Assembly: GCF_030247185.1 (NCBI RefSeq)
Contig: NC_080570.1
Location: 165,774,382 to 165,838,381, forward strand
Length of the DNA: 64,000 nucleotides
Direction of reading: 5' to 3'
From: Malaya genurostris
Taxonomy: Eukaryota; Arthropoda; Insecta; Diptera; Culicidae
Part shown: positions 36,510 through 49,772 of the stretch, piece by piece
Numbering within the stretch: the stretch's first letter is position 1
How the letters are laid out: each line of letters starts with the position of its first letter
Program-made: the position numbers and the translations under genes
The notes under the pieces: generated by a model
What the model was told of the DNA's origin: nothing
What the model saw: only the letters and a program-made list of their open reading frames with translations
Databases searched by the model: none

Positions 36510-37922
36510 TAGCGTCTTATTTTGTATTATAATATCTTGCCTTATTTTGTCTTATTTTATCTTAGTTTATCTAATCTTATCTTATGTTACCTTGTCTTAT
36601 CTTATTTTATACTATCTTTTTTGTCCTGTCCTGTCCTGTCCTGTCCTGTCCTGTCCTGTCCTGTCCTGTCCTGTCCTGTCCTGTCCTGTCCTGTCCTGTC
36701 CTGTCCTGTCCTGTCCTGTCCTGTCCTGTCCTGTCCTGTCCTGTCCTGTCCTGTCCTGTCCTGTCCTGTCCTGTCCTGTCCTGTCCTGTCCTGTCCTGTC
36801 CTGTCCTGTCCTGTCCTGTCCTGTCCTGTCCTGTCCTGTCCTGTCCTGTCCTGTCCTGTCCTGTCCTGTCCTGTCCTGTCCTGTCCTGTCCTGTCCTGTC
36901 CTGTCCTGTCCTGTCCTGTCCTGTCCTGTCCTGTCCTGTCCTGTCCTGTCCTGTCCTGTCCTGTCCTGTCCTGTCCTGTCCTGTCCTGTCCTGTCCTGTC
37001 CTGTCCTGTCCTGTCCTGTCCTGTCCTGTCCTGTCCTGTCCTGTCCTGTCCTGTCCTGTCCTGTCCTGTCCTGTCCTGTCCTGTCCTGTCCTGTCCTGTC
37101 CTGTCCTGTCCTGTCCTGTCCTGTCCTGTCCTGTCCTGTCCTGTCCTGTCCTGTCCTGTCCTGTCCTGTCCTGTCCTGTCCTGTCCTGTCCTGTCCTGTC
37201 CTGTCCTGTCCTGTCCTGTCCTGTCCTGTCCTGTCCTGTCCTGTCCTGTCCTGTCCTGTCCTGTCCTGTCCTGTCCTGTCCTGTCCTGTCCTGTCCTGTC
37301 CTGTCCTGTCCTGTCCTGTCCTGTCCTGTCCTGTCCTGTCCTGTCCTGTCCTGTCCTGTCCTGTCCTGTCCTGTCCTGTCCTGTCCTGTCCTGTCCTGTC
37401 CTGTCCTGTCCTGTCCTGTCCTGTCCTGTCCTGTCCTGTCCTGTCCTGTCCTGTCCTGTCCTGTCCTGTCCTGTCCTGTCCTGTCCTGTCCTGTCCTGTC
37501 CTGTCCTGTCCTGTCCTGTCCTGTCCTGTCCTGTCCTGTCCTGTCCTGTCCTGTCCTGTCCTGTCCTGTCCTGTCCTGTCCTGTCCTGTCCTGTCCTGTC
37601 CTGTCCTGTCCTGTCCTGTCCTGTCCTGTCCTGTCCTGTCCTGTCCTGTCCTGTCCTGTCCTGTCCTGTCCTGTCCTGTCCTGTCCTGTCCTGTCCTGTC
37701 CTGTCCTGTCCTGTCCTGTCCTGTCCTGTCCTGTCCTGTCCTGTCCTGTCCTGTCCTGTCCTGTCCTGTCCTGTCCTGTCCTGTCCTGTCCTGTCCTGTC
37801 CTGTCCTGTCCTGTCCTGTCCTGTCCTGTCCTGTCCTGTCCTGTCCTGTCCTGTCCTGTCCTGTCCTGTCCTGTCCTGTCCTGTCTTGTCTTGTCTTGTC
37901 TATCTTGTCTTGTCTTGTCTTG
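36510..37922. repeat. Pentanucleotide array with perfect (TGTCC)n core
   Basis: The core at 36622-37885 (1264 bases, about 253 units) is TGTCC without a single interruption that I can see. It is flanked on the left by a degenerate TTATC/TTATT/TTGTC pentamer tract (36510-36621) and on the right by TTGTC units (37884-37922). Because 5 is not a multiple of 3 and no unit junction makes a stop, all three forward frames stay open and encode the same LSCPV repeat. The 449-544-codon frames here are artefacts. Confidence 0.97.
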
Positions 37923-37925
37923 TAT

Positions 37926-37929
37926 TATT

Positions 37930-37963
<34 letters not shown>

Positions 37964-37985
37964 TAATAATAAAAATAATAATTAA
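37926..37985. repeat. (AAT)n microsatellite
   Basis: An impure AAT trinucleotide tract (with AAC and AAA variants) directly after the pentamer array. Confidence 0.9.
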
Positions 37986-40900
37986 AAGAATAATAACGAA
38001 TTCCGTTTTTCAACGTGGTAGGATGAAACAATTGCACCGGTTTGAAACTTGTGTGATAAACAATATTTCACAATTTTACATCCCTCAAAAGAAGAATAAT
38101 GAGCCATAAACCGGAACAACTCACGCACTGGTTTCATTGGCTGACCTGTCGGTTCAAAGGAATAACAATATCAGAACTGTATTAATTAAAATTCAATGAA
38201 GTAAAACTGAGTGATGAGCTTCCGTTGAGCCGAACCGTTAAATAGGAATGGGGAAGGGAGAAAAATTCACACAATCCGAACCCTACATCATTAATCGAAA
38301 CAGCCCCCTGCCTGTCAGCCCCAATTTCCCGTACATAGTTGAATAACGATCAAAGATAATTTATTTGTTTGTTTGCGCTATATTTACAACGCATGCTACG
38401 ATTTTTGACGATATTTCACAAACCGGACAGAAAAAAAGGCAAAGAATAAAAGTCGTAACAGAAGCAATAAATTTGTCAAGGTCAACTAGCAAGTCCGTTT
38501 TTACGACTGTGTGTGTTTTTTTGTTGTTGTCGTTCCTAATCAGTCTCAGCATCCCGTGAAGCAAAAACGCACCAATCGAATGGATAAATAGATTACTTTT
38601 ATTTCTGACTGGTATCTTTGGTCCGACGGAAAAGTATCGATTATAGATAAAGTTAAATAGTACAGTGGATCGTTTCTTGTCAGGTTCTTTGGGGCGAAAT
38701 GGATTTCCAATACAGCCACTTGCTCGTCTCTAATTATTCCGATCACGTTTTTGCTTTTTATGTTTCGTGCAGGCGTGGAAGATGGCTTTTCGAGAAAAAA
38801 AAGGGGAGATATGTATTGCCACTGGTGGGCTCCCCCCGGAACGACCGATTACAGAATATTCGACGAACTGGAATCACATTGAATGTACATTAAGTGGAGA
38901 AGCGATTGTCGATATGTTGATGTGCTCGAAGATAAACGTTTTTATTGCTCGATGTTCCTTGATACCCGTGGAAGAAGCTCCAAATAGGCGTCACACGGCT
39001 GGCTATGGATGGTCATAAAATTTGCGTTTCTATTCATGGCTTCTATGAAATATGTTCACTACATGGGACCGCCACGATAACGTTACGTCTCCCGAAATTT
39101 CATCTTTTGGTCTCAAATTTCCGATAATTTTGTGGAACGGTCCGCCTGAGCCAATATGTTTTGATTTATATTTTGCAAAATTTTCGATTTTACCAAAGCG
39201 TGAAAATTAATTGCCGTGGAACTAAAAAACCAGGTTTAACTCTATTCCACCTGAGAATCCCACCTACTATTTTTTAACGTGTTTCCCGATTTCGATTTTG
39301 GCTAACCCTGGCCCATTTCATAGTTCTGAACTGAAGAGAACGAAACAGTAGTGGTCGTAGAGTACTAATCTTCACATTGAATTAAATCATGAATTTTTAA
39401 TGCAATTTTCTCTCAATTCTTTCTACTGTTGGATTACGAATCGGATCATACAGACACCGGTCTTGCGAGAATGTCACTATGCTTGGTTTTAATCAGTTCT
39501 AGAAATTGTACAGAACGGTACTGGAAAAGAATTTTCTGGCGTCGGTCCAGCTCATTCCGAGAAATAATTCAAAAAATACCTATGTTCACATTACTTCTTA
39601 TAGCAGAACTCATGAATTTCTCAAAACATAGAAAAAAACACCGATATACACGCTAAAGCACATTTGCACTAATTAACAGCAACCGCACACACAGTCGCGT
39701 CGACATCGCCGCCATCGTCGTCGTCGTCATTAGACATAATGACACGGCAGGCGACCGCATCGTAATTAACTGCGGTCATAATTAGGTTTCAAGCAGTTCT
39801 GCCGTTTAACTGCAGTTAAAAAAAAACAACTCCAAACTAAACTGAAACTGAAAAGTTGTCGGAGTTAGGAGGGATTCAACATCAGACCAAGCAAAAAAAT
39901 CACAACAGAAATCGCAGTGAGCCATGAACAGAGAGAGAAAAAAAAACAGCGATGCGCTCGTTGAGTGGAAACTTTGAATCACTGCCTACTACGGGGGTTT
40001 TGTGAATGTCCGGCCGATCCGTCAAAGCTAATTGCAACGTATCAACAAGCGTGGTCTGGTAACAAGGACTTCAGCAAGCTTTTTTTTCAGTCAATCCATT
40101 CCACTCAATCTAGTTGAAAACATTTTCCATCTCAGTTTCGTTTCGCCTCTCGCAAACAATAGCAACAGATTGCATGGAAGCCGGGAGGCTGAAGCTAACT
40201 CTGCCAACGAAGAGAAGCTGAGATTTCCCAGAAACCATCGTTGTGGGAACTATTAAAGAAAAAAATATACAACGACTGAACAGGTTGGAAAAGCCAGCAG
40301 TTGGTATGTGCTCGAAAGTAAAATAATCTAGAATGTACATTGTCATCCGTGTTCATCGGAAGCTTGGCGGAGCTGCCTCCAGTAACGGGAAAACTTGTGC
40401 CTACGAAGCACAAAAAGTAAAACGTTGCCATTTCCAGGTAGCGCGGTTGGTGCCTTCACATCCGGAACAACCCTTTTTTTCCCCAAGAATTTGTTCTTTT
40501 CTCCTGTTTTAGAGGCGAGAATGCCGAGATCGTTTAGAGAAATTTACGGTAAGAGGATTTTCTTCCTCCGCGTTGCCATGGCTCTGCTTATGTGAAAAGG
40601 TGTGGGATCAGATGGGGCAGGAGTGTATTTGCAATAAAAATGAAAAGTTATTAGTAGAATAATTTTTATAGTTATGTACCCTTCCTGCCACTATGCAACG
40701 GGATGCTTTTTATTTCTGTTCTTTCGATCCTGAACAGCGAACAGCCGTAAGACAGAAGGAAGGTACAGGAAGACAGTTTGTGCGAAGTCAGCGCAAATAA
40801 AATTATGATTTGTGTTACTGCTGAGCGAAAATGGCAAGAAACGATTGCAATTCTTAAATGAAGGTTCACTGGACGAAGAAAAAAAAAACATAAAACGACT

Positions 40901-42657
40901 GTTCTACAGTAATAATTCTCAATGCAGAACCGAGAATTGAGAAAAGTGGGACATCTTCTGATGAATGGTCGATCAAAGTAGACAATGAGTTTGTTGAAAG
41001 ATTAGCAGGCGTAAATGCAGTTGGAACCATTGAAAGTGGGATTGTACTTTGTACCGTGTGCAGTTCTGCGGTTGGGTAATTTTATTGCTTCGTGTGTTCG
41101 TCCGATACCGAAACCGAGTTCGCGAGAGGATCAATTGGAATCAGTGCTAGTGTTAGCTCGCTCCATGAACAATTCTGAGGTCGGGCATTTGTTTGCTTTC
41201 GTAAGTTTCGCCATTTTAAATTAGATCAAGATTTTGTGAAATGTTGGAAGAAGAAACAACTGCTCGAAGGCAATTTTTCGAAATTACATATCGTTTTAAA
41301 GGGTGCTTTAAACTGCTAGTCCAATTTTTTTAATTACCTTCCACACTTGCACCAAAAAGCTTACATACAGGCCTCAGCTGGAAAAAAGGAAACAAACAGC
41401 AATTAAAAAAACCCAATGCTAACAAGCTAAGGTTTTTTTCTACTAATGTTCATTTACTAGTGAATAAATATCTTTAGTCCAAGAATAAAGGAAGTGTTAA
41501 CTCAATCGAATTTCAATGACTCAAAACGTGTACAGAGCAAATCATGTTCCGAGCTAACCGTTTCGTCGACCAGCCCCGCCTCTATGCAATGTTTGTATCT
41601 AATTGATTCGAACATAAAAGAAAGATTCTCTGTGTTTTTCAGTTTTGTATGTGCGATTAACATTTTGTCCTATTTCTTACCAATCGTATCCATTTGTGTA
41701 TTTTTGTGATTTTTTTCTGAGCTATCGTTCACAAAAAAAAATTCAACTGTTTTGCATAATACAAAGCATCATTCGAACAAACTTTTTCTAATCTTTTCGT
41801 GGACAAATATTGAGAAATAAGTTGGTTTTACGAGGACGCATTTAAGAAATCATGATTTACGGTGTTCAACGTATCTCAGCGCAAAATTATCAGAAATCAA
41901 AAATCCAAGTAACAGCAAATGTTTTTCTACACCTCTACGTTTTTATTTGCTATTTTTTAAATTTTTGTAGCTGTAAAACCTCTCCAAAGTTGTATTACGA
42001 AAACGTTGGGGCTGGGTACTTTATATGTAGAAAGTTTGTGCGAAATTTGAAAGTAATTAAAGTAGTTTTCAAATGACGATGGACACAGACTTTTAAAATG
42101 TGCTTTCGAGAAAATGCATTTATAGTTAATTGTTTATAAAATCGAAGGAAACAATTTATTTTCCTGGCTCTTAGAGTTTAACACATTCTAAAAATCATAT
42201 TTTTTCTATGCATTTTGTTATCATGAAACATTTCAAGAATGTTTTGTCAAATTTTCAGGTCAATCGAAGCAGAACTATTATTAAACTATTAAAAAGTTTT
42301 ACTATAAGAAAAACATCGAAAAATTAAATGATTTTCAAAAATGTTAGACCCAATCCACCCCAATAGGCCGTCAAGCTGAAACACTGGATCTATCTGAATC
42401 AATCCTAATATTTTTTTTTGCGTTTTAAATGAGTGTTTAAATACAAAGCAATTGGCACCCTCTCATTCTGCTACTAACGACTGACGCAGAAGGCGCTTGA
42501 TCCCAGTCGACGCCGTTCTATATACCAAATGTCAATAATAGACACACGGAAAGGCATGATATAAGAACTTGTAAGCACTTAGTAACCTTGCCTCTTGACG
42601 ACCTTCGAAGGGTCGTATCTATTGTCATCTATTGAAGCAGGAAAAACGCAAAATAGC
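37986..42657. other. Unassigned, low-repeat sequence
   Basis: About 4.7 kb without a recognisable gene or mobile element. There is a short (GTC)n tract at 39715-39728. Open frames in this region are at most 83 codons and carry no motif I know. It may be intronic or intergenic host DNA. Confidence 0.45.
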
Positions 42658-45600
42658 AAAGAATGAAAGAATGAAAGAATGAAAGAATGAAAGAATGAAA
42701 GAATGAAAGAATGAAAGAATGAAAGAATGAAAGAATGAAAGAATGAAAGAATGAAAGAATGAAAGAATGAAAGAATGAAAGAATGAAAGAATGAAAGAAT
42801 GAAAGAATAAAAGAATGAAAGAATGAAAGAATGAAAGAATGAAAGAATGAAAGAATGAAAGAATGGAAGAATGAAAGAATGAGAGAATGAAAGAATGAAA
42901 GAATGAAAGAATGAAAGAATGAAAGAATGAAAGAATGAAAGAATGAAAGAATGAAAGAATGAAAGAATGAAAGAATGAAAGAATGAAAGAATGAAAGAAT
43001 GAAAGAATGAAAGAATGAAAGAATGAAAGAATGAAAGAATGAAAGAATGAAAGAATGAAAGAATGAAAGAATGAAAGAATGAAAGAATGAAAGAATGAAA
43101 GAATGAAAGAATGAAAGAATGAAAGAATGAAAGAATGAAAGAATGAAAGAATGAAAGAATGAAAGAATGAAAGAGTGAAAGAATGAAAGAATGAAAGAAT
43201 GAAAGAATGAAAGAATGAAAGAATGAAAGAATGAAAGAATGAAAGAATGAAAGAATGAAAGAATGAAAGAATGAAAGAATGAAAGAATGAAAGAATGAAA
43301 GAATGAAAGAATGAAAGAATGAAAGAATGAAAGAATGAAAGAATGAAAGAATGAAAGAATGAAAGAATGAAAGAATGAAAGAATGAAAGAATGAAAGAAT
43401 GAAAGAATGAAAGAATGAAAGAATGAAAGAATGAAGGAATGAAAGAATGAAAGAATGAAAGAATGAAAGAATGAAAGAATGAAAGAATGAAAGAATGAAA
43501 GAATGAAAGAATGAAAGAATGAAAGAATGAAAGAATGAAAGAATGAAAGAATGAAAGAATGAAAGAATGAAAGAATGAAAGAATGAAAGAATGAAAGAAT
43601 GAAAGAATGAAAGAATGAAAGAATGAAAGAATGAAAGAATGAAAGAATAAAAGAATGAAAGAATGAAAGAATGAAAGAATGAAAGAATGAAAGAATGAAA
43701 GAATGGAAGAATGAAAGAATGAGAGAATGAAAGAATGAAAGAATGAAAGAATGAAAGAATGAAAGAATGAAAGAATGAAAGAATGAAAGAATGAAAGAAT
43801 GAAAGAATGAAAGAATGAAAGAATGAAAGAATGAAAGAATGAAAGAATGAAAGAATGAAAGAATGAAAGAATGAAAGAATGAAAGAATGAAAGAATGAAA
43901 GAATGAAAGAATGAAAGAATGAAAGAATGAAAGAATGAAAGAATGAAAGAATGAAAGAATGAAAGAATGAAAGAATGAAAGAATGAAAGAATGAAAGAAT
44001 GAAAGAATGAAAGAATGAAAGAATGAAAGAATGAAAGAATGAAAGAATGAAAGAATGAAAGAATGAAAGAATGAAAGAATGAAAGAATGAAAGAATGAAA
44101 GAATGAAAGAATGAAAGAATGAAAGAATGAAAGAATGAAAGAATGAAAGAATGAAAGAATGAAAGAATGAAAGAATGAAAGAATGAAAGAATGAAAGAAT
44201 GAAAGAATGAAAGAATGAAAGAATGAAAGAATGAAGGAATGAAAGAATGAAAGAATGAAAGAATGAAAGAATGAAAGAATGAAAGAATGAAAGAATGAAA
44301 GAATGAAAGAATGAAAGAATGAAAGAATGAAAGAATGAAAGAATGAAAGAATGAAAGAATGAAAGAATGAAAGAATGAAAGAATGAAAGAATGAAAGAAT
44401 GAAAGAATGAAAGAATGAAAGAATGAAAGAATGAAAGAATGAAAGAATGAAAGAATGAAAGAATGAAAGAATGAAAGAATGAAAGAATGAAAGAATGAAA
44501 GAATGAAAGAATGAAAGAATGAAAGAATGAAAGAATGAAAGAATGAAAGAATGAAAGAATGAAAGAATGAAAGAATGAAAGAATGAAAGAATGAAAGAAT
44601 GAAAGAATGAAAGAATGGAAGAATGAAAGAATGAAAGAATGAAAGAATGAAAGAATGAAAGAATGAAAGAATGAAAGAATGAAAGAATGAAAGAATGAAA
44701 GAATGAAAGAATGAAAGAATGAAAGAATGAAAGAATGAAAGAATGAAAGAATGAAAGAATGAAAGAATGAAAGAATGAAAGAATGAAAGAATGAAAGAAT
44801 GAAAGAATGAAAGAATGAAAGAATGAAGGAATGAAAGAATGAAAGAATGAAAGAATGAAAGAATGAAAGAATGAAAGAATGAAAGAATGAAAGAATGAAA
44901 GAATGAAAGAATGAAAGAATGAAAGAATGAAAGAATGAAAGAATGAAAGAATGAAAGAATGAAAGAATGAAAGAATGAAAGAATGAAAGAATGAAAGAAT
45001 GAAAGAATGAAAGAATGAAAGAATGAAAGAATGAAAGAATGAAAGAATGAAAGAATGAAAGAATGAAAGAATGAAAGAATGAAAGAATGAAGGAATGAAA
45101 GAATGAAAGAATGAAAGAATGAAAGAATGAAAGAATGAAAGAATGAAAGAATGAAAGAATGAAAGAATGAAAGAATGAAAGAATGAAAGAATGAAAGAAT
45201 GAAAGAATGAAAGAATGAAAGAATGAAAGAATGAAAGAATGAAAGAATGAAAGAATGAAAGAATGAAAGAATGAAAGAATGAAAGAATGAAAGAATGAAA
45301 GAATGAAAGAATGAAAGAAAGAAAGAATGGAAGACTGAAAGAATGAAAGAATGAAAGAATGAAAGAATGAAAGAATGAAAGAATGAAAGAATGAAAGAAT
45401 GAAAGAATGAAAGAATGAAAGAATGAAAGAATGAAAGAATGAAAGAATGAAAGAATGAAAGAATGAAAGAATGAAAGAATGAAAGAATGAAAGAATGAAA
45501 GAATGAAAGAATGAAAGAATGAAAGAATGAAAGAATGAAAGAATGAAAGAATGAAAGAATGAAAGAATGAAAGAATGAAAGAATGAAAGAATGAAAGAAT

Positions 45601-46815
45601 GAAAGAATGAAAGAATGAAGGAATGAAAGAATGAAAGAATGAAAGAATGAAAGAATGAAAGAATGTAAGAATGAAAGAATGAAAGAATGAAAGAATGAAA
45701 GAATGAAAGAATGAAAGAATGAAAGAATGAAAGAATGAAAGAATGAAAGAATGAAAGAATGAAAGAATGAAAGAATGAAAGAATGAAAGAATGAAAGAAT
45801 GAAAGAATGAAAGAATGAAAGAATGAAAGAATGAAAGAATGAAAGAATGAAAGAATGAAAGAATGAAAGAATGAAAGAATGGAAGAATGAAAGAATGAGA
45901 GAATGAAAGAATGAAAGAATGAAAGAATGAAAGAATGAAAGAATGAAAGAATGAAAGAATGAAAGAATGAAAGAATGAAAGAATGAAAGAATGAAAGAAT
46001 GAAAGAATGAAAGAATGAAAGAATGAAAGAATGAAAGAATGAAAGAATGAAAGAATGAAAGAATGAAAGAATGAAAGAATGAAAGAATGAAAGAATGAAA
46101 GAATGAAAGAATGAAAGAATGAAAGAATGAAAGAATGAAAGAATGAAGGAATGAAAGAATGAAAGAATGAAAGAATGAAAGAATGAAAGAATGAAAGAAT
46201 GAAAGAATGAAAGAATGAAAGAATTAAAGAATGAAAGAATGAAAGAATGAAAGAATGAAAGAATGAAAGAATGAAAGAATGAAAGAATGAAAGAATGAAA
46301 GAATGAAAGAATGAAAGAATGAAAGAATGAAAGAATGAAAGAATGAAAGAATGAAAGAATGAAAGAATGAAAGAATGAAAGAATGAAAGAATGAAAGAAT
46401 GAAAGAATGAAAGAATGAAAGAATGAAAGAATGAAAGAATGAATAAATGAAAGAATGAAAGAATGAAAGAATGAAAGAATGAAAGAATGAAAGAATGAAA
46501 GAATGAAAGAATGAAAGAATGAAAGAATGAAAGAATGAAAGAATGAAAGAATGAATAAATGAAAGAATGAAAGAATGAAAGAATGAAAGAATGAAAGAAT
46601 GAAAGAATGAAAGAATGAAAGAATGAAAGAATGAAAGAATGAAAGAATGAAAGAATGAATAATGAAGAATGAAAGAATGAAAGAATGAAAGAATGAAAGA
46701 ATGAAAGAATGAAAGAATGAAAGAATGAAAGAATGAAAGAATGAAAGAATGAAAGAATGAAAGAATGAAAGAATGAAAGAGTGAAAGAATGAAAGAATGA
46801 AAGAATGAAAGAGTG
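42658..46815. repeat. Octanucleotide array (GAAAGAAT)n, about 4.16 kb
   Basis: About 520 tandem copies of GAAAGAAT, with scattered point variants (GAAGGAAT, GAAAGAGT, GGAAGAAT, GAATAAAT). The array keeps its 8-bp phase almost throughout and loses it near 46660. A three-variant signature (ATAAAAG at 42808, GG at 42865, GAGAG at 42881) recurs exactly 840 bp (105 units) later at 43648, 43705 and 43721. The GG/GAGAG pair recurs again at 45881. The minus-strand frames of over 1400 codons (FHSFILSF repeats) are artefacts of the missing stop codons. Confidence 0.97.
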
Positions 46816-46824
46816 AAAAAATGG

Positions 46825-47310
46825 AAGAGGCTTCCAAAATTGAAAAAATTTTGATGCCAAAAGTCTTAGAATAGCATGAAACGTGGAGATCTGGTGTCTT
46901 ATTCAATTTATTTTTCAAATTCGACTCTCTGGGGCTCCGAAATTTCCGAAATAGATAATTTTTTTATGCCAAATGTCATGAAACGTAAAGATTTTATGAT
47001 ACTCGATTTTTTTTACTTTTAAATCTCGACTCTGGGACTTGTTTTGACATCAGAAAATATTATTCCATTTTGAGAAATCTCAAAATATAAGTCCCAGAAA
47101 GTCGGGTTTAAAATAATCGAGATGACACTAGATATCGACGTTTCAGACAATTCTGATGCCAAAATTTTCCATTTTGGAAATCTCAAAAAGTCACAGAAAG
47201 TCGATTTAAAAATAAGAAAAATTATCAAGGTAACACTAAACCTCGACGTTTCAAGCAATTCTAAGATTTTTGGCATCAAAAAAAATGTTCAATTTCGGAA
47301 AATTCATGAA
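46825..47310. repeat. ~120-bp satellite-like repeat, block 2, with a strand switch
   Basis: The first part (to about 47015) carries minus-strand units (TTTTGATGCCAAAAGTCTTA, CATGAAACGTGGAGATCTGG, GCCAAATGTCATGAAACG). From about 47050 the plus-strand form appears (GAGATGACACTAGATATCGA, CGACGTTTCAAGCAATTCTA, TTTTTGGCATCAAAAA). Units converge directly beside the octamer array. Confidence 0.75.
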
Positions 47311-49497
47311 AGTTGAAATTAGAGATGAGTATGAAATATTGACACTCTAATATATAGGATTTTCCAAAGGATATGGGACAGTTATGCGTATAACGGCAGT
47401 TTATTGTCGAACATTATTGTTTGCATGTCTCTCAAAGCTAAAATCGGATAAATGCAGTGACTAGTGATGAAGTACAGTCGAACTGTACGGTACAGATGAG
47501 GTAATTTGAAAACAGTTTTATCGCATTTATTTTATAAATTTGATTTTTTTTTTTGAACTTAAGTGAATTACTAGATACTGAATGTGAGAATGTATACAGG
47601 CGAAGGAAAAACAGAAATTGCTAACCTTTCAGCTTGAAATTCTTAATATCGTTGATATAATAACAATAACATATAAGAACAGCAACGGTCCGATTTTACT
47701 GCCTTGAAGTACTCTTACGCCAATAGAGCGCCATCCTATCAATATATTAAGACCTCCTAATACATTTACATCTTGATATGAAATAAAATAATTTTGGTAA
47801 AATAACTTTTTCTGGTTCTGGTGCTCAGTAAATTTTCGTAATATAATTTCTTGTTTGATCTTCCATGATGTAACATGGTTTGTTTTTTTCGCATTTGAAA
47901 ACCCAAGACTCCAACGTATTCAACATAGTCAAAGCAATGAACCAAATTCGCACGGGTCCATTCGGCCAACCGAGAAGATTCGGCTCCCATTTACAAATTG
48001 TTCCCGTGCAGCGAAAGCGAACTGAGAAAAATCGGTTGCACCGTCAAAAGTGCAAACAGAATTTTTCTTGTTTATTTTCCGCACAAATAAATTCCACATT
48101 ACGTTTTCCGGTCGCTGGTAATCCCTGGCAGCATGTTGATAAATATTTCTTATTTACGTACACAGTGAAGCAAACGAACGAGCGAATGTACGAACGATGT
48201 GATGTCGTAATGATTTCCAACATCCATATTCGCCTACTTCGATGCTGGAAGAGTAAATGTAGGCAGCACGCATGGCACTTTCATGGCAAACGGTGACAGT
48301 GGCCCGTGGCCTAGACCAGTCTGACGAAGGTATCGAGCGTGTGCACTCTGGATCCAGCCAACCTGGCTGAATGTTTGTAGAGCTTTTGGTGTCTACAGGG
48401 GGGGGGGGTGGTAGGATAAACAAATTGGCATCCAAAAAGCTTGCAAACGAAAGCAAGGGTGCAATTTTGGGTACAATCAGCTTCATCGATAATGGCCTTG
48501 TTCTACCTGCTGCATGATTTGCTACCGGTGAATGCAATGTTGATTTTTCGGGGGTGGCAGCGACGGTGGCGGGTGCTGATTGATGACAGTTTTTGTGTTC
48601 CCCGCTTACTGCGATCAATGCTCAATAAAAGCCGACAAAATGGTATAATAATAACCGTGACAGAAGTGGAGCTCGGCGGGCATTACGATGGAAGAGCTGC
48701 ATCGATGGTGACCGGAAATCACGGACTGGACGGCGTTCAAATATATAGCGGACATAAAACCGGAAGTCTCGCACCGTGTACCGTTCGGAACGATTCGACG
48801 CCGTGAGAAATATCCCGATTCATACATATAAACATTATCTTAAGTGTCCGTCGTAAATTAAGTTTTATGCTTCTTTCGAGTGAGTGGAACCATTCCTGGA
48901 CAGAAGAAGAAAGTGAACAAAAAAAAATTGCTGCCACAGAGAACAGTCTGTGTACTTTATTCACTACATCAACTGTTTGGCGCAGCGCTGGTCTTGTTGT
49001 TCATCTCAACGAACAAACTTCTACTCCATTAGATTAAATTTATTTTCTGTCAAAATAATGTTATCTTTCTCTCTCTCTCTCTATCCCACTGAGTCTTGGT
49101 GTCTGTGTCTATCTCATCTTTCGATGCTAGCCCGGTGCCCGGTTTCTATGATGGTTGTTTGAAGGATACACTTTTTGTTTTGTTATACTTCGTTCGATGT
49201 AAGCTATTCTGATCCTCGAATCCTGGAATGACGGAACGACTACAACCATTGCGTGCAGAGTGGATGAGTGGTGAAGGGAACCGGGCCAAATATTGTGTAA
49301 CAAGTATTAAACGAAAATATTTGCCTAGGATAAGAGACTGGCCCGGAATAGCATGCCGGGTGCTATACATTCCGGCCAGTCACGGAAAGTACATTTACTT
49401 TGCAGATGAAGTTTGCTTCCTAATTAATTTTCTACAAACTTTTTCGAATATTCGTCACGGATAGTTCGTTGTTGTTTCCGCTGCGTGTAGAATCTTC
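47311..49497. other. Unassigned, low-repeat sequence
   Basis: No gene or element was recognised. There is a run of ten G near 48400 and a (CT)n tract at 49066-49083. The frames at 47880-48296 and 48441-48806 are the longest but contain no domain I know and are overlapped by frames on the other strand. Confidence 0.45.
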
Positions 49498-49500
49498 TTA

Positions 49501-49772
49501 TGTCGTTTTCGTTTTTAAATTGCACTACACCGGTGTAGCGAAAGCTGCACTGAAACCGTTCGTTTTTGCCAATTGCACTACACCAGTGCTACACTTTTTC
49601 TGCACCGATACCACTGGTGTAGCACTCATCAAAAGTTTGGTGTAGCTCTGTGCAATGGATTCGTTTATTGTAGTCAATGGTTACTGTTTATGTTTTCGTC
49701 ATTTTTGTTCGTTTATTCATGCCTCAGTGTAGCACTGCACCGGTGTAGTGCAAATTAAAAACGAAAACGCCA
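49501..49772. mobile_element. 272-bp MITE with TTA target duplication
   Basis: Both ends are TGKCGTTTTCGTTTTTAAWT followed by TGCACTACACCGGTGTAG in inverted orientation. TTA flanks both sides (49498-49500 and 49773-49775), as in PIF/Harbinger-derived elements. The arms contain the perfect palindrome CTACACCGGTGTAG and further variants (CACCAGTGCTACAC, CACTGGTGTAGCAC) lie inside. It has no coding capacity. Confidence 0.85.

Noticed and set aside
36622..37885. Telomeric or subtelomeric repeat
   Set aside because: TGTCC is not a known insect telomere unit, the array is flanked on both sides by decaying pentamer variants, and ordinary sequence continues on both sides.
36475..38109. Plus-strand frames of 449-544 codons (LSCPV repeats)
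   Set aside because: All three frames are open over the same (TGTCC)n array, which is expected from the unit sequence and not a sign of coding.
36622..46815. CRISPR-like array
   Set aside because: The repeats are contiguous simple repeats with no unique spacers and the DNA is eukaryotic.
42625..46918. Minus-strand open frames of more than 1400 codons (FHSFILSF repeats)
   Set aside because: They are the translation of an octanucleotide microsatellite that contains no stop in any minus frame; no start context, domain or codon bias supports a protein.
48154..48806. Frames of 121-154 codons on opposite strands as candidate genes
   Set aside because: They overlap on both strands, have no motif I know and no visible splice-site support; at this length chance frames are expected in a GC-richer patch.
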